From JAUVZL01 sp965603515 (GTDB lineage: Bacteria > Hydrothermota > Tepidihabitantia > SM23-42): a DNA stretch of 53,135 nt. Numbering within the stretch: the stretch's first letter is position 1; the number at the start of each line of letters is the position of its first letter. A program made the translations under genes and the position numbers. Shown here piece after piece: positions 33,436 to 41,749 of this stretch. Below the pieces are notes generated by a model. That model made no database searches. It saw nothing but the letters and a program-made list of their open reading frames with translations, and was not told the DNA's origin. The stretch is from NCBI GenBank assembly GCA_965603515.1, contig CBFDDH010000016.1:1-53135 (forward strand), in the 5' to 3' direction.

Positions 33436-33455
33436 AATGTTTCACGTGAAACATT
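33436..33455. promoter_or_regulatory. parS-like centromere site for ParB
   Basis: AATGTTTCACGTGAAACATT is a perfect 20-bp palindrome. Its inner 16 bases (33438-33453) equal the canonical bacterial parS consensus TGTTTCACGTGAAACA. It lies just after a stop codon in a gene-free gap. ParB loads DNA here for origin segregation and SMC recruitment. A random exact 16-mer match is very unlikely in 53 kb. Confidence 0.88.
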
Positions 33456-33544
33456 GGGTTTTCTATGCAAAAATACGATCATTAATCAGGTTTTCAGTTT
33501 TTCACGTATAATAAACAGGAATCCATTGATTTAAGGAGGTTATT

Positions 33545-33865
33545 ATGGTAAAAGAACTTACAGATACGGGTTTTCATCAGGAAGTTGATAAGTCAGATGT
33601 TCCTTATCTGGTTGATTTTTGGGCGATATGGTGTGGACCTTGTTCAATGGTTTCTCCAATTATGGAGGAAATCTCCCAGGAATTTGATGGAAGAGTCAAT
33701 GTTGGCAAGGTTAATGTTGATAACGAAATAAAAACGGCAAATGAATATGGGATTCAGAATATCCCGACAATAATAATATTTAAACAAGGTAAAGAAGCAG
33801 AACGTATTCTTGGTGCTGTTCCCAAAGATCATATTGTAAAGAAACTTGAAAAATATCTTGAGTAA
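33545..33865 (+). CDS. trxA: thioredoxin
   Basis: This 106-residue single-domain thioredoxin has the active site WCGPC in VDFWAIWCGPCSMVSP at about residue 30 and the cis-Pro loop IQNIPTIIIFKQGKE at about residue 75. It reduces protein disulfides in the cytoplasm using NADPH via thioredoxin reductase, which is not in the window. Wild-type family usually has WAxWCGPC with Glu/Pro after it; the SMVSP here is normal. TAAGGAGG precedes ATG 33545. It is followed 15 bp later by a TlpA-type lipoprotein, so the two are probably co-transcribed as a redox operon. Confidence 0.95.
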   Translation: MVKELTDTGFHQEVDKSDVPYLVDFWAIWCGPCSMVSPIMEEISQEFDGRVNVGKVNVDNEIKTANEYGIQNIPTIIIFKQGKEAERILGAVPKDHIVKKLEKYLE

Positions 33866-33880
33866 ATAACAGGAGGTATA

Positions 33881-34375
33881 ATGGTTAAGAATCTATTAGT
33901 AGCAGTATTTATTAGTTTATTGATCTTTTCTACTTGTTCTCCAAAAGATCAAACACAAACTCAGGCAGATAGTAATGATTTTACCCTTGAATCACTCGAT
34001 GGTGAGGACATAACTCTGTCTAAATTAAAGGGGCACGTTATACTCATTGATTTTTGGGCGACGTGGTGTCCTCCTTGCCGAAAAAGCATACCAGTATTTA
34101 TCGATCTCTACAATAAATACCATGAAAAGGGTTTTACAGTTCTTGGTATAAGTCGCGAAGATAAATCAACATTGGAAGATTACCGCAAAGAAGTTGGGAT
34201 ACCTTATCCAATCCTTACCGATAATAAGGGTGTTAGTAAGAGATACCAGGTTCAAGCTATCCCCACTATTATGATCCTTGATAAGACTGGCAAAGTGCGA
34301 AAAACCCAAGTTGGATTTTCCCCTGAATTAGAAGCAGGGTTTGATCTTCTTGTCGATTCACTCTTGAGCGAATAA
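33881..34375 (+). CDS. TlpA/ResA-like thioredoxin-fold lipoprotein
   Basis: This 164-residue protein starts with a lipoprotein signal (KNLLVAVFISLLIFSTC, lipid Cys19). The AhpC/TSA-Redoxin/TlpA fold carries the redox motif WATWCPPCRKSIP and a cis-Pro at QAIPTIMILDKTG. Such proteins are tethered outside the cytoplasmic membrane and reduce or oxidise periplasmic thiols, for example during cytochrome c maturation. It follows thioredoxin directly with ribosome binding site AGGAGG (33871-33876) and precedes an OsmC protein, forming a three-gene redox set. Confidence 0.9.
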   Translation: MVKNLLVAVFISLLIFSTCSPKDQTQTQADSNDFTLESLDGEDITLSKLKGHVILIDFWATWCPPCRKSIPVFIDLYNKYHEKGFTVLGISREDKSTLEDYRKEVGIPYPILTDNKGVSKRYQVQAIPTIMILDKTGKVRKTQVGFSPELEAGFDLLVDSLLSE

Positions 34376-34421
34376 GGAACCTTACTAAATAGAACACAGA
34401 ACAATTCTTGGGAGGTTTTAG

Positions 34422-34820
34422 ATGATAAAACTCACCTTGAAACAAGGATTACAATTTATTGCTGAGGATGAACTAAATCATCAAATAACAGTTGATACAG
34501 ACAAAGAGTTTGGTGGTTTTGATCAAGGTATTCATCCAATTGAATTTCTTCTGGTCTCTCTTGGTGCATGTATGGGTATGGATATCGTTGGTATACTTAA
34601 GAAAAAAGGTGGGAAGATCGATAAATTTGAAATTACGCTCAAGGGTGAAAGGGCTGATGAACATCCAAAAGCATACAAAAAAATAATTGTGACAATCGAT
34701 TGCCAGGGCGATTATGAACGTAAAGACCTTTTGCGTTCTTTTGAATTATCGCGTGACAAGTATTGTGGTGCTTATGCTACGCTTAAGAAAGGTGCAGTTA
34801 TTGAGTTTGTGATCAAATAA
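34422..34820 (+). CDS. OsmC/Ohr-family protein
   Basis: This 132-residue protein has the OsmC fold with the two redox cysteines in LVSLGACMGMDIVGILKK and LSRDKYCGAYATLKKG. The family reduces organic hydroperoxides with thiol donors; this YhfA-like branch is less well characterised. It follows the thioredoxin and TlpA genes and has its own ribosome binding site (GGGAGG at 34411-34416). No OhrR regulator lies adjacent. Confidence 0.9.
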   Translation: MIKLTLKQGLQFIAEDELNHQITVDTDKEFGGFDQGIHPIEFLLVSLGACMGMDIVGILKKKGGKIDKFEITLKGERADEHPKAYKKIIVTIDCQGDYERKDLLRSFELSRDKYCGAYATLKKGAVIEFVIK

Positions 34821-34889
34821 ATGTTACGACTATTCCACGGTTTAAACTCCATAGGATTCTTGTTAAGGTAACACATGTCACTTGTATGG

Positions 34890-34934
34890 TTTTGTCATTT
34901 TGTTAATTGACAAATTGACAAAATGATGTATAAT
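34890..34934 (+). promoter_or_regulatory. promoter with overlapping inverted-repeat operator of the ArsR-type gene, leaderless
   Basis: TTGACA (34907-34912), 16-bp spacer and TATAAT (34929-34934) place the start at 34940-34941, on the ATG. Two nested inverted repeats cover the -35 box: TTTGT-N6-ACAAA (34899-34914) and TTTTGTCA...TGACAAAA (34890-34923). They look like the operator for autoregulation by the ArsR-like protein. Confidence 0.7.
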
Positions 34935-34939
34935 GGTTA

Positions 34940-35248
34940 ATGAAAAAAAAGAAAATACCTGAAATACATTACCGCGCGTCGAGGATTTGTCGTACCCTGG
35001 GAAACCCCACTGCTTATGAAACGCTCCATCTTCTGAAAAAAAACAGGAGGACCCCTCAGCAGCTTGCTGACCTGTTGGGCGTTAGTTTACCAACGGTTTC
35101 TCAGGTTCTGAGAGCACTGAGAGATCTGGATTTAGTCCGTTATGAAGTGAAGTGGCGTACGCGTGAATATTGGATTAAACTTAATGCAGTGCCAATGGTT
35201 ATGGCAAATCTTGAACGGCTCGTTAAGATAATAGAAAATTTGCGTTAG
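34940..35248 (+). CDS. ArsR/HTH-20-like winged-helix transcriptional regulator
   Basis: This 102-residue regulator has a winged helix-turn-helix with recognition part RRTPQQLADLLGVSLPTVSQVLRALRDLDLVRYEVKWRTREYWIKLN. No clear metal-binding cysteine box (ELCVCD type) is present, so it is unlikely to sense arsenic or cadmium by the classic site; the ligand is unknown. Its promoter overlaps inverted repeats, which suggests autorepression. The mRNA is leaderless. The HAD phosphatase gene follows after 36 bp and is likely co-regulated. Confidence 0.85.
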   Translation: MKKKKIPEIHYRASRICRTLGNPTAYETLHLLKKNRRTPQQLADLLGVSLPTVSQVLRALRDLDLVRYEVKWRTREYWIKLNAVPMVMANLERLVKIIENLR

Positions 35249-35284
35249 CCAGTATTTTCTTATACTGAAACCTGGATCAAAAAT

Positions 35285-35914
35285 ATGACTGAGGCAAGGA
35301 TAATTTTTAAAGATGTTAAAGCAGTTCTATTTGACCTTGATGGTGTTCTGATCGATTCTTATTCTGGGTGGTTCCGTCTTTTTAATGATGCACTAAAACA
35401 TTTCGGGTTTGAACAGATCACTGAGCGAACTTTCCGTAAACACTGGGGTCAGAGCACTGAAGAAGATGTCCGGATTTTTATGCCGGGTAAGACAGTCGAT
35501 CAGGTGCGAACGTATTTTCAGAAGCATTTTCCTCAATACCTTTCTTATTTGAAGGTTAACCCGATGGCAATGAGGATTCTGCATGCATTATCAGAATTGG
35601 GTTTGAAATTGGCGTGTGTTACTAATTCACATCGAAAAATAGTTTTGGAAATCCTTGGTATATACCACCTTGCTGGATATTTTGACGTTATCCTGACGGT
35701 CGATGACGTGAAAAAACCTAAACCCGCACCAGATATTCTTTTGGAAGCGTGTAGGTTATTAAAGGTTGAATTGAATCAATCATTGTTCATTGGTGATACA
35801 CTAATTGATAAGAAAGCTGGGGATAGAGCTGGTGTGGCTTTTGTTGGTTATAGAATTAGAGCTGACACGACAGTTGATAACCTGAATGACTTCTACGATT
35901 TACTAGCTAAGTAA
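35285..35914 (+). CDS. HAD-superfamily phosphatase (phosphoglycolate phosphatase/beta-phosphoglucomutase-like)
   Basis: The protein has 209 residues and all four HAD motifs: FDLDGVLIDS (nucleophile Asp), VTNSHRKI (motif II), KKPKPAPDILLEA (motif III Lys) and FIGDTLIDKKAGDRAGV (motif IV Asp). The alpha-helical C1 cap between motifs I and II puts it with Gph/PpaX/PGMB-type enzymes acting on small phosphorylated metabolites; substrate not predictable. It is downstream of the ArsR-type regulator and ends just before the promoter of the tricorn-like protease. Confidence 0.9.
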   Translation: MTEARIIFKDVKAVLFDLDGVLIDSYSGWFRLFNDALKHFGFEQITERTFRKHWGQSTEEDVRIFMPGKTVDQVRTYFQKHFPQYLSYLKVNPMAMRILHALSELGLKLACVTNSHRKIVLEILGIYHLAGYFDVILTVDDVKKPKPAPDILLEACRLLKVELNQSLFIGDTLIDKKAGDRAGVAFVGYRIRADTTVDNLNDFYDLLAK

Positions 35915-35931
35915 ATCATTGACAGTCATAA

Positions 35932-35959
35932 TTGACGCAGGTATGATTATAAGTATAAT
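35932..35959 (+). promoter_or_regulatory. promoter of the tricorn-like protease gene
   Basis: TTGACG (35932-35937), 16-bp spacer, TATAAT (35954-35959). The start near 35966 gives a leader of over 200 nt before the ATG at 36181. That leader contains a GCTTCGTTTTGCGAAGCAGG hairpin/repeat at 36029-36048. Confidence 0.7.
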
Positions 35960-36180
35960 TGGACTGACTGCAAAAGCCTAAGATATTCGGTCGTTTATTA
36001 ACCCTGTTGGAATGCTTCGTCTTTTCCCAGCTTCGTTTTGCGAAGCAGGACAGGCAGCGAGGGGACGGCAACGAGAAAATGAATAAAATTCCTAAATATA
36101 TCTTGTCATTTACCCCATTAGATAACAAGTATCTTACATGGTTTATGGCAGGGTTTGCTAGATCAAAAGGAGGTTTTAGC

Positions 36181-39100
36181 ATGAAACATTTTATCCTTTG
36201 TTTTCTCATTTTATGCTGTATGCTCTTTGGTAAACCAACCTTAATGCTCCACAATCCAGATATCCATGAGCAGACAGTTGTTTTTGAATATGGTGGTGAT
36301 TTGTGGTTTGCCTCAATAAAAGGACAATATGCTCAAAGGCTTACTGCTCATGATGGTTATGAAACACATCCTGAATTCTCTCCTGATGGACAGTGGATAG
36401 CTTATAGCGGTGAGTATAATACTAGTGACTATGATGTATACATTATGCCTGCTAAAGGTGGTGAACCAAAGCGCTTGACCTATTATCCATCCAATGATCT
36501 GGTTGTTGGTTGGACTCCGGACGGAAAATATATCCTATTTGCTTCGAGCCGCGGTGATTGGAAAAAGCGCCGGCTTTTTAAAATCTCAATTGACGGTGGA
36601 TTACCCGAACAAATACCTTTGTTTGCAGGTTATGAAGCAGACTATTCTCCTGACGGCAAGAAGATCGTATTCAACTATCGGGGGGTACGCTTGCCATGGA
36701 AGGGGTATGCTGGGGGAAGGACGACTGATATCTGGCTATATGATGCAAAAAAAGATACATCGTATAAGATAATATCTTGGCAAGGAACTGAAACTAATCC
36801 GCAATGGTGTGAAAATAAGGTTTATTTTATTGCTGATAAAGATGGTCGCATGAACGTTTATAATTATGATTTTGTAAACAAGGGAATAAAGCAGATAACC
36901 CTTCATGAAGATTTCGATGTTCAGAGCATTAATAAAGACAAAGCCAGTCTTGTCTACGCATGTGCTGGGTTGATATATGTACTTGATTTGAAGACTGATA
37001 AGGTTGACTCTCTTTTCATAGAAGTACCTGATGATCGGCGTTTCCTATACCCTAAATACGAAAGTGTAGCTCATTTGATCGAAACAGGGCGACTTTCTCC
37101 TACTGGCAAACGTGTAGTTGTTAGTGCTCGTGGTGACATTTTCACAGTACCCAAGGAAAAAGGTGCAGTTATCCACATAACAAAAACACCCGGTATTCGA
37201 GAAAAATACCCTACCTGGTCACCAGATGCCAAGTGGCTTGCATTTGTTTCTGATGAAACTGACGAAAATGAGATATATATAGCAGAGCCAAAGAACACAG
37301 GTAAACAGATACGCGTAACATATGATGGAGATTGCTATAAGTACCAGCCTGAGTGGTCTTCAAATAGTAAAAAGCTATTATACACTGATTCCAAATACCG
37401 GTTATTTTATGTCGATGTCGAAGATCGCAAGCCAGTACTTGTTGACACCTCGTCAATAGGTGGATTTTCGTCTTATGAATGGTCGCCCGATAATAAGTGG
37501 GTTGTCTATGTTAAATTGAGTGATAATTTGTTCGGCTCTGTTTATCTTCACTCAGTAGACAATAGAAAAATTCACCAGGTAACTGGTAATTTTTTCGATG
37601 AAGATGATGTTTGTTTTGACAAATCCGGAGAATATCTGTATTTTATCTCTTCGAGAACATTTAATCCGATGATGGGTGATTTTAGCGAGATTGATATTTT
37701 CCCTGAAACCGGGAATATCTGTGTCATACCACTCAACCGAGAAACCCCATCGCCTTTTTTGCCAGAAAGCGATGAGGAATCTGGTGAGGAGGATAACGGC
37801 GATGACGACCCCGATAACAACGTGGTGATTATTGATCTTGAAAACATTGATCAGCGTGTGCTTACGATCCCTGTGCCTGCAGGTAAGTATTACCACTTGT
37901 CTGGTGCAGATAATAAAGTACTATACCTTGAACGTGTGAGTTTGAATATAAGAGAAAGAAAGTACAATTTGCATTTCTATGATATAAAGAAAAAAGAAGA
38001 TTTTGTTTTAATTAAAAATATAGATAGTTATGATCTATCAAATAACGGCGAGGCGGTTCTGTATAGAAGCGGTAAAACATACGGTATTATTGACCTTATG
38101 GAGACCACATCTAAAGTTGGTGACGGCAAGATTCTGACCAAAGATATCGAAGTTAAGATCGACCGTCGGCCTGAACTCAATGAACTTTTTGTTGATGCAT
38201 GGCGTTTACAACGGGATTTTTACTATGATACAGAAATGCACGGTCTTAACTGGCTCGAGTTGAGAGTAAAGTATTCTCAGTTTCTGGATCATATCGCTGA
38301 CCGGGAAGATCTTACGCGCATCATCTCGTGGTTATTCAGTGAGCTGGGTGGTTCACATGCCTATGTGTGGAGTCCTAGAGATCAGGTAAAGAAAGTGAGT
38401 ATGGGGTTGCTCGGGGCAGAATTAGAACTCGACAAAGCAAGTGGTTTTTATATATTCAAAAAAATATTAAAGGGTGAAACCTGGAAAGATGATAGACGAG
38501 CACCACTAACTGAACCAGGTTCGGTTGTTCATAAAGGTGAATATCTGATTTCGATTGATGGAGAGATTATACGATACCCTGATAACCCTTATGAATTTCT
38601 AGAAAACACTCTGGGTAAGCAGGTAAAAATCCGCGTGACAGATTTCCCAGATATCAACGTTGCTCGAGAAGTGGAAATTGAACCGATATCCTTTAGCAAT
38701 GAACGCAAATTATATTATCTTGATTGGGTTGAAAATAACAAAAAGGTTGTGGAACAAGCAACAAATGGGAGTATCGGCTATATACACGTGCCAAATACGG
38801 CGATTTGGGGACTTGAAGAATTTGGCAAGTATTTTTTCAGCCAGGCGGGTAAAAAGGGACTTATTATTGACGTGCGATTTAATAGTGGTGGTTGGTCCCC
38901 CTACGTATTTGTGAATTACTTGCAAAGGAAGCCGCTTGGTTACTTTGTTCGGCGAACAGGTAAACCAGTTACTGATCCCTTTGCTGAGTTTTCTGACCGA
39001 CTTGTATGCCTTATGAATGAATTCTCAGGTTCTGGCGGTGATATGTTTCCATACTATTTTAAGAAATTGGGGCTTGGACCTCTCATCGGGAATACAACCT

Positions 39101-39315
39101 GGGGTGGTTTGATAGCTACTGCTGGAAGAAGACTTATGGATGGTGGTGGTGTTGCAACACCGGTTTCCCGGTTCAGGAATATGGCTGGTGCGTGGGAAAT
39201 AGAAAACGAAGGCGTTGTACCTGACATATTAGTAGATGACCATCCAGACAAGTTACGAAAAGGCATTGATGCTCAACTTAATGAGGCGATAGAGGTAATC
39301 ATCAAAGAGAAATAG
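36181..39315 (+). CDS. secreted tricorn-protease-like S41 peptidase
   Basis: The protein has 1044 residues with an N-terminal signal peptide (KHFILCFLILCCMLFG). WD40/TolB-like beta-propeller repeats (HPEFSPDGQWIAYSGEY, YPTWSPDAKWLAFVSDE) fill about residues 25-520. A tricorn C1 domain, a PDZ domain (about 740-840) and a C-terminal S41 serine protease domain follow, the last with GLIIDVRFNSGG and the nucleophile region MNEFSGSGGDMFPY. An acidic linker (DEESGEEDNGDDDPDNN) interrupts the propeller. Tricorn-like proteases cut peptides released by other proteases; this one acts outside the cytoplasm. ATG 36181 is preferred over upstream in-frame starts because AAAGGAGG precedes it and it begins the signal peptide. 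Confidence 0.94.
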   Translation: MKHFILCFLILCCMLFGKPTLMLHNPDIHEQTVVFEYGGDLWFASIKGQYAQRLTAHDGYETHPEFSPDGQWIAYSGEYNTSDYDVYIMPAKGGEPKRLTYYPSNDLVVGWTPDGKYILFASSRGDWKKRRLFKISIDGGLPEQIPLFAGYEADYSPDGKKIVFNYRGVRLPWKGYAGGRTTDIWLYDAKKDTSYKIISWQGTETNPQWCENKVYFIADKDGRMNVYNYDFVNKGIKQITLHEDFDVQSINKDKASLVYACAGLIYVLDLKTDKVDSLFIEVPDDRRFLYPKYESVAHLIETGRLSPTGKRVVVSARGDIFTVPKEKGAVIHITKTPGIREKYPTWSPDAKWLAFVSDETDENEIYIAEPKNTGKQIRVTYDGDCYKYQPEWSSNSKKLLYTDSKYRLFYVDVEDRKPVLVDTSSIGGFSSYEWSPDNKWVVYVKLSDNLFGSVYLHSVDNRKIHQVTGNFFDEDDVCFDKSGEYLYFISSRTFNPMMGDFSEIDIFPETGNICVIPLNRETPSPFLPESDEESGEEDNGDDDPDNNVVIIDLENIDQRVLTIPVPAGKYYHLSGADNKVLYLERVSLNIRERKYNLHFYDIKKKEDFVLIKNIDSYDLSNNGEAVLYRSGKTYGIIDLMETTSKVGDGKILTKDIEVKIDRRPELNELFVDAWRLQRDFYYDTEMHGLNWLELRVKYSQFLDHIADREDLTRIISWLFSELGGSHAYVWSPRDQVKKVSMGLLGAELELDKASGFYIFKKILKGETWKDDRRAPLTEPGSVVHKGEYLISIDGEIIRYPDNPYEFLENTLGKQVKIRVTDFPDINVAREVEIEPISFSNERKLYYLDWVENNKKVVEQATNGSIGYIHVPNTAIWGLEEFGKYFFSQAGKKGLIIDVRFNSGGWSPYVFVNYLQRKPLGYFVRRTGKPVTDPFAEFSDRLVCLMNEFSGSGGDMFPYYFKKLGLGPLIGNTTWGGLIATAGRRLMDGGGVATPVSRFRNMAGAWEIENEGVVPDILVDDHPDKLRKGIDAQLNEAIEVIIKEK

Positions 39316-39336
39316 AAGAACATCGAGTTTTTTTTC

Positions 39337-39364
39337 TTGACCATCACCAAAAAAAAGTTATAAT
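39337..39364 (+). promoter_or_regulatory. promoter of the Lrp-type ligand-binding-domain gene
   Basis: TTGACC (39337-39342), 16-bp spacer, TATAAT (39359-39364). The start near 39371 is followed by the ribosome binding site GAGGAGG (39378-39384). Confidence 0.75.
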
Positions 39365-39389
39365 TAACGCATAGAATGAGGAGGTATAT

Positions 39390-39632
39390 ATGGGAGTTGC
39401 TGCATATCTTTTGATCAATACTGCAACCGGGCAAGAACAAGGGGTTGTTAATGCCTTGAAAGGAATAAATAGTGTTAAACATGCCCATGTTACAACAGGC
39501 CTGCATGATGTCATATGTTATGCCGAAGGTAAAGATCTCAATGATATAAAATCAATAATCATCAACGACATCAGAGGTGTTGAAGGTATCCAGCGTACGG
39601 TTACCTGTTTTGCACTTGACGCGAGTGAATAA
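39390..39632 (+). CDS. stand-alone Lrp/AsnC ligand-binding (RAM) domain protein
   Basis: The 80 residues form only the C-terminal RAM/effector domain of Lrp/AsnC regulators: VAAYLLINTATGQEQGVVNALKGINSVKHAHVTTGLHDVICYAEGKDLNDIKSIIINDIRGVEGIQRTVTCFAL. No DNA-binding helix-turn-helix is present. Such stand-alone RAM proteins oligomerise and bind amino acids, and may modulate other regulators or enzymes. It has its own promoter and terminator, so it is a single-gene unit. Confidence 0.88.
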   Translation: MGVAAYLLINTATGQEQGVVNALKGINSVKHAHVTTGLHDVICYAEGKDLNDIKSIIINDIRGVEGIQRTVTCFALDASE

Positions 39633-39645
39633 CACTTAGTATCTG

Positions 39646-39684
39646 CCCCGATCGCCTTTTATGAATCGGTGATCGGGGTTTTTC
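39646..39684 (+). terminator. intrinsic terminator after the RAM-domain gene
   Basis: CCCCGATCGCC (39646-39656) pairs with GGTGATCGGGG (39668-39678), with one G-U pair and a loop of 11 nt, and is followed by TTTTTC. Confidence 0.88.
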
Positions 39685-39735
39685 TTTTATTGCCAATTCT
39701 ACACTTAAGACTCACTGCATGGCTTTAATATTTTG

Positions 39736-39763
39736 TTGACATCCAGGTAGTTTTGTATATAAT
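39736..39763 (+). promoter_or_regulatory. promoter of the sigma-54 activator gene
   Basis: TTGACA (39736-39741), 16-bp spacer, TATAAT (39758-39763). The start near 39770 lies at the first base of the hairpin described next. Confidence 0.8.
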
Positions 39764-39770
39764 AAATTTG

Positions 39771-39829
39771 AGAAGGTATGAGTGCCACAATTTAAGGATT
39801 GTGGTAGTTATAACCTTTTTGTTTTTTTT
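39771..39829 (+). terminator. leader hairpin and poly-T (attenuator or short RNA) before the sigma-54 activator gene
   Basis: From 39773 to 39817 the RNA folds into one long hairpin: CCACAAT (39785-39791) with ATTGTGG (39798-39804), extended downward to AAGGT/ACCTT-type pairs with one G-G mismatch and one bulged A. TTTTTGTTTTTTTT (39816-39829) follows. It lies between a perfect promoter and the ribosome binding site (AAGGAGA) of the downstream gene. Confidence 0.75.
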
Positions 39830-39853
39830 GTAGATTAATAGCGATAAGGAGAA

Positions 39854-41620
39854 ATGGTAGATAGAAAAGAGCTTATCAGAGAATCGAAACAAAGGTGTCA
39901 CAGATCTGGTTTAAGAACAGATAAAAGACGCTTGAGTAAAACGATTCCCCAAAGAGATTTAGTAAAAAGACAGTCTATACATAAAGACCTTATTAATGCA
40001 GCAACCCCATACATGACCCTGATGGTGGAAACCTTCCAGGAGTGCGGTTCAATTCTGGCACTTGTAGATGATGATTGTTGTATACTGAAGCTAAGTGGAC
40101 CGGAAGAGACGCTTCTCAGTCGGAAGAAACTTGGTTTGACCGAAGGAGCATCTCTGCATGAAGAACATGCTGGAACCAATGCTGTCGCACTTTGTCTTAA
40201 AACAAAAAAGCCTTTTTACGTTGCAGGCGATGAGTATTTTTTCAAATTATTCCAGCAGGGTTCTTGTTTTGCCGCACCCATTATTATCAATGGATATGGA
40301 ATCGGCGCAATAATCATCATTCATCCCCATAAGGTCGGACACCCGCATACCTTTGCTTTGGTTCAAACATTAGCTCAGCTTATTGGACGAGAATACGAGG
40401 GAACAAAACAAGGTAATTTAGTTATCTCAGTTTGCAATATGCTCAATACTGGAGTTGTCCTTGCTGAAAAAAGTGGTGAGGTTTGGTATGCTAATACCCG
40501 TGCCCGGCACATGCTCAACATAAAGAAAAGAGCAAATATCCTAGATCATTTTAACATCGATATTTTCTCTTTCGCAAATGTCTCCAATGAAATCATCTAT
40601 TCGAAACATAAACGGCAGACTTTTTTGGTGACACGTAAATACTATAATGATAAGTTTCTTTTTCTGTTCGAGCCGATAGAAGATGAATTAAGAAAGGAGA
40701 AGAAAATAAGAAGCGCATTCGCCCCATACACTTTCAACGATATCATCGGGTTAGATATGGTCAAGAAGAAAGCACACAGTTTAGCAATACAAGATATTAA
40801 TATTCTGGTTGTTGGTGAAAGTGGTACAGGAAAAGAACTTTTTGCAGCAGCTATCCACAATGCCAGTTCCCGGGCTGGTGCTCGTTTTGTTATTGTAAAC
40901 TGTGCAGCAATACCAGAATCACTTTTTGAATCGGAATTATTTGGTTACAATAAAGGCGCTTTTACTGATGCTCGCTCTGATAGAATTGGGCGGATTGAAT
41001 ATGCCTCAGGTGGTACACTTTTTCTTGATGAAATAAGTGAGATGCCACTTAATCTCCAGTCCAAACTCCTTAGGGTTATTGAAGACAAGTGCGTGACACC
41101 TCTTGGGGGCAATAAACCAAAGACTATTGATGTGCGTTTTGTCTTCGCGACAAATCATCATTTAGAAAAACTAGTACTGCAGAAAAAATTCCGGGGAGAT
41201 CTGTACTACCGGTTGAGTTCTCCGGTTATCAGAATTCCCCCATTACGAGAACGTAAGGGTGAAATCCCAGAATTGATTGAATCCTTTATCCTTCGAATGC
41301 GGAATGATCACAAACGATTCGTTACCGGCTTGGACCAAAACACGATCTCAAAGCTAATGGGGTATCAATACCCAGGTAATGTAAGGGAACTCCAGGGGAT
41401 TTTGAAAAATGCCTATCTGACTTGCCAACAAGACAGAATAAAAGTAGATGATATTGAAATACCCGAGAACAGTGGGGCAGAGTATTTAAAAGACCATTTG
41501 GCAGACTGCGCAGTGAACATGATCAAAGAACGCCTCCAAATTAACAATAGCAACGTGAAGGCAACTGCGCGAGGTCTCGGGATAAGCCCGCGTACCATAT
41601 ATCGGTACATGAAAAAGTGA
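39854..41620 (+). CDS. sigma-54-dependent transcriptional activator (GAF-PAS-AAA+-Fis)
   Basis: This 588-residue bacterial enhancer-binding protein has a GAF domain with the AcoR/DhaR-like signature SLHEEHAGTNAVALCLKTKKPFYVAG...CFAAPIIINGYGIGAIIIIHPH at about residues 90-190. A PAS-like segment LNTGVVLAEKSGEVWYANTRARHML follows. The AAA+ domain starts at about 295 with Walker A GESGTGKE at about 320, the sigma-54-contact loop GAFTDA at 368-373, Walker B GGTLFLDEI, and the arginine finger region FRGDLYYRLS. A Fis-type helix-turn-helix occupies the last 40 residues (NNSNVKATARGLGISPRTIYRYMKK). It drives sigma-54 promoters from upstream palindromes. The only near-consensus sigma-54 promoter I found in the window is at 49291, making the peptide locus a candidate target. 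Confidence 0.94.
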   Translation: MVDRKELIRESKQRCHRSGLRTDKRRLSKTIPQRDLVKRQSIHKDLINAATPYMTLMVETFQECGSILALVDDDCCILKLSGPEETLLSRKKLGLTEGASLHEEHAGTNAVALCLKTKKPFYVAGDEYFFKLFQQGSCFAAPIIINGYGIGAIIIIHPHKVGHPHTFALVQTLAQLIGREYEGTKQGNLVISVCNMLNTGVVLAEKSGEVWYANTRARHMLNIKKRANILDHFNIDIFSFANVSNEIIYSKHKRQTFLVTRKYYNDKFLFLFEPIEDELRKEKKIRSAFAPYTFNDIIGLDMVKKKAHSLAIQDINILVVGESGTGKELFAAAIHNASSRAGARFVIVNCAAIPESLFESELFGYNKGAFTDARSDRIGRIEYASGGTLFLDEISEMPLNLQSKLLRVIEDKCVTPLGGNKPKTIDVRFVFATNHHLEKLVLQKKFRGDLYYRLSSPVIRIPPLRERKGEIPELIESFILRMRNDHKRFVTGLDQNTISKLMGYQYPGNVRELQGILKNAYLTCQQDRIKVDDIEIPENSGAEYLKDHLADCAVNMIKERLQINNSNVKATARGLGISPRTIYRYMKK

Positions 41621-41661
41621 TTCAATTGTGTCGATTTTAAACAAACCTCACCATATATCTA

Positions 41662-41689
41662 TTGACCGATAATTTTTTATCACTATAGT
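41662..41689 (+). promoter_or_regulatory. promoter of the subtilase gene
   Basis: TTGACC (41662-41667), 16-bp spacer, TATAGT (41684-41689). The start near 41696 gives a leader of about 54 nt ending with the AAAGGGGGAG ribosome binding site. Confidence 0.65.
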
Positions 41690-41749
41690 ATTAATAGAAG
41701 ATAAATTTTTGGTATTTAGATTTTATTAGACTAACCAAAGGGGGAGAAT

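Noticed and set aside
36007..36180. Upstream in-frame extension of the tricorn-like protease to 36007
   Set aside because: The extension encodes repeat-like DNA, while ATG 36181 has AAAGGAGG before it and starts a normal signal peptide.
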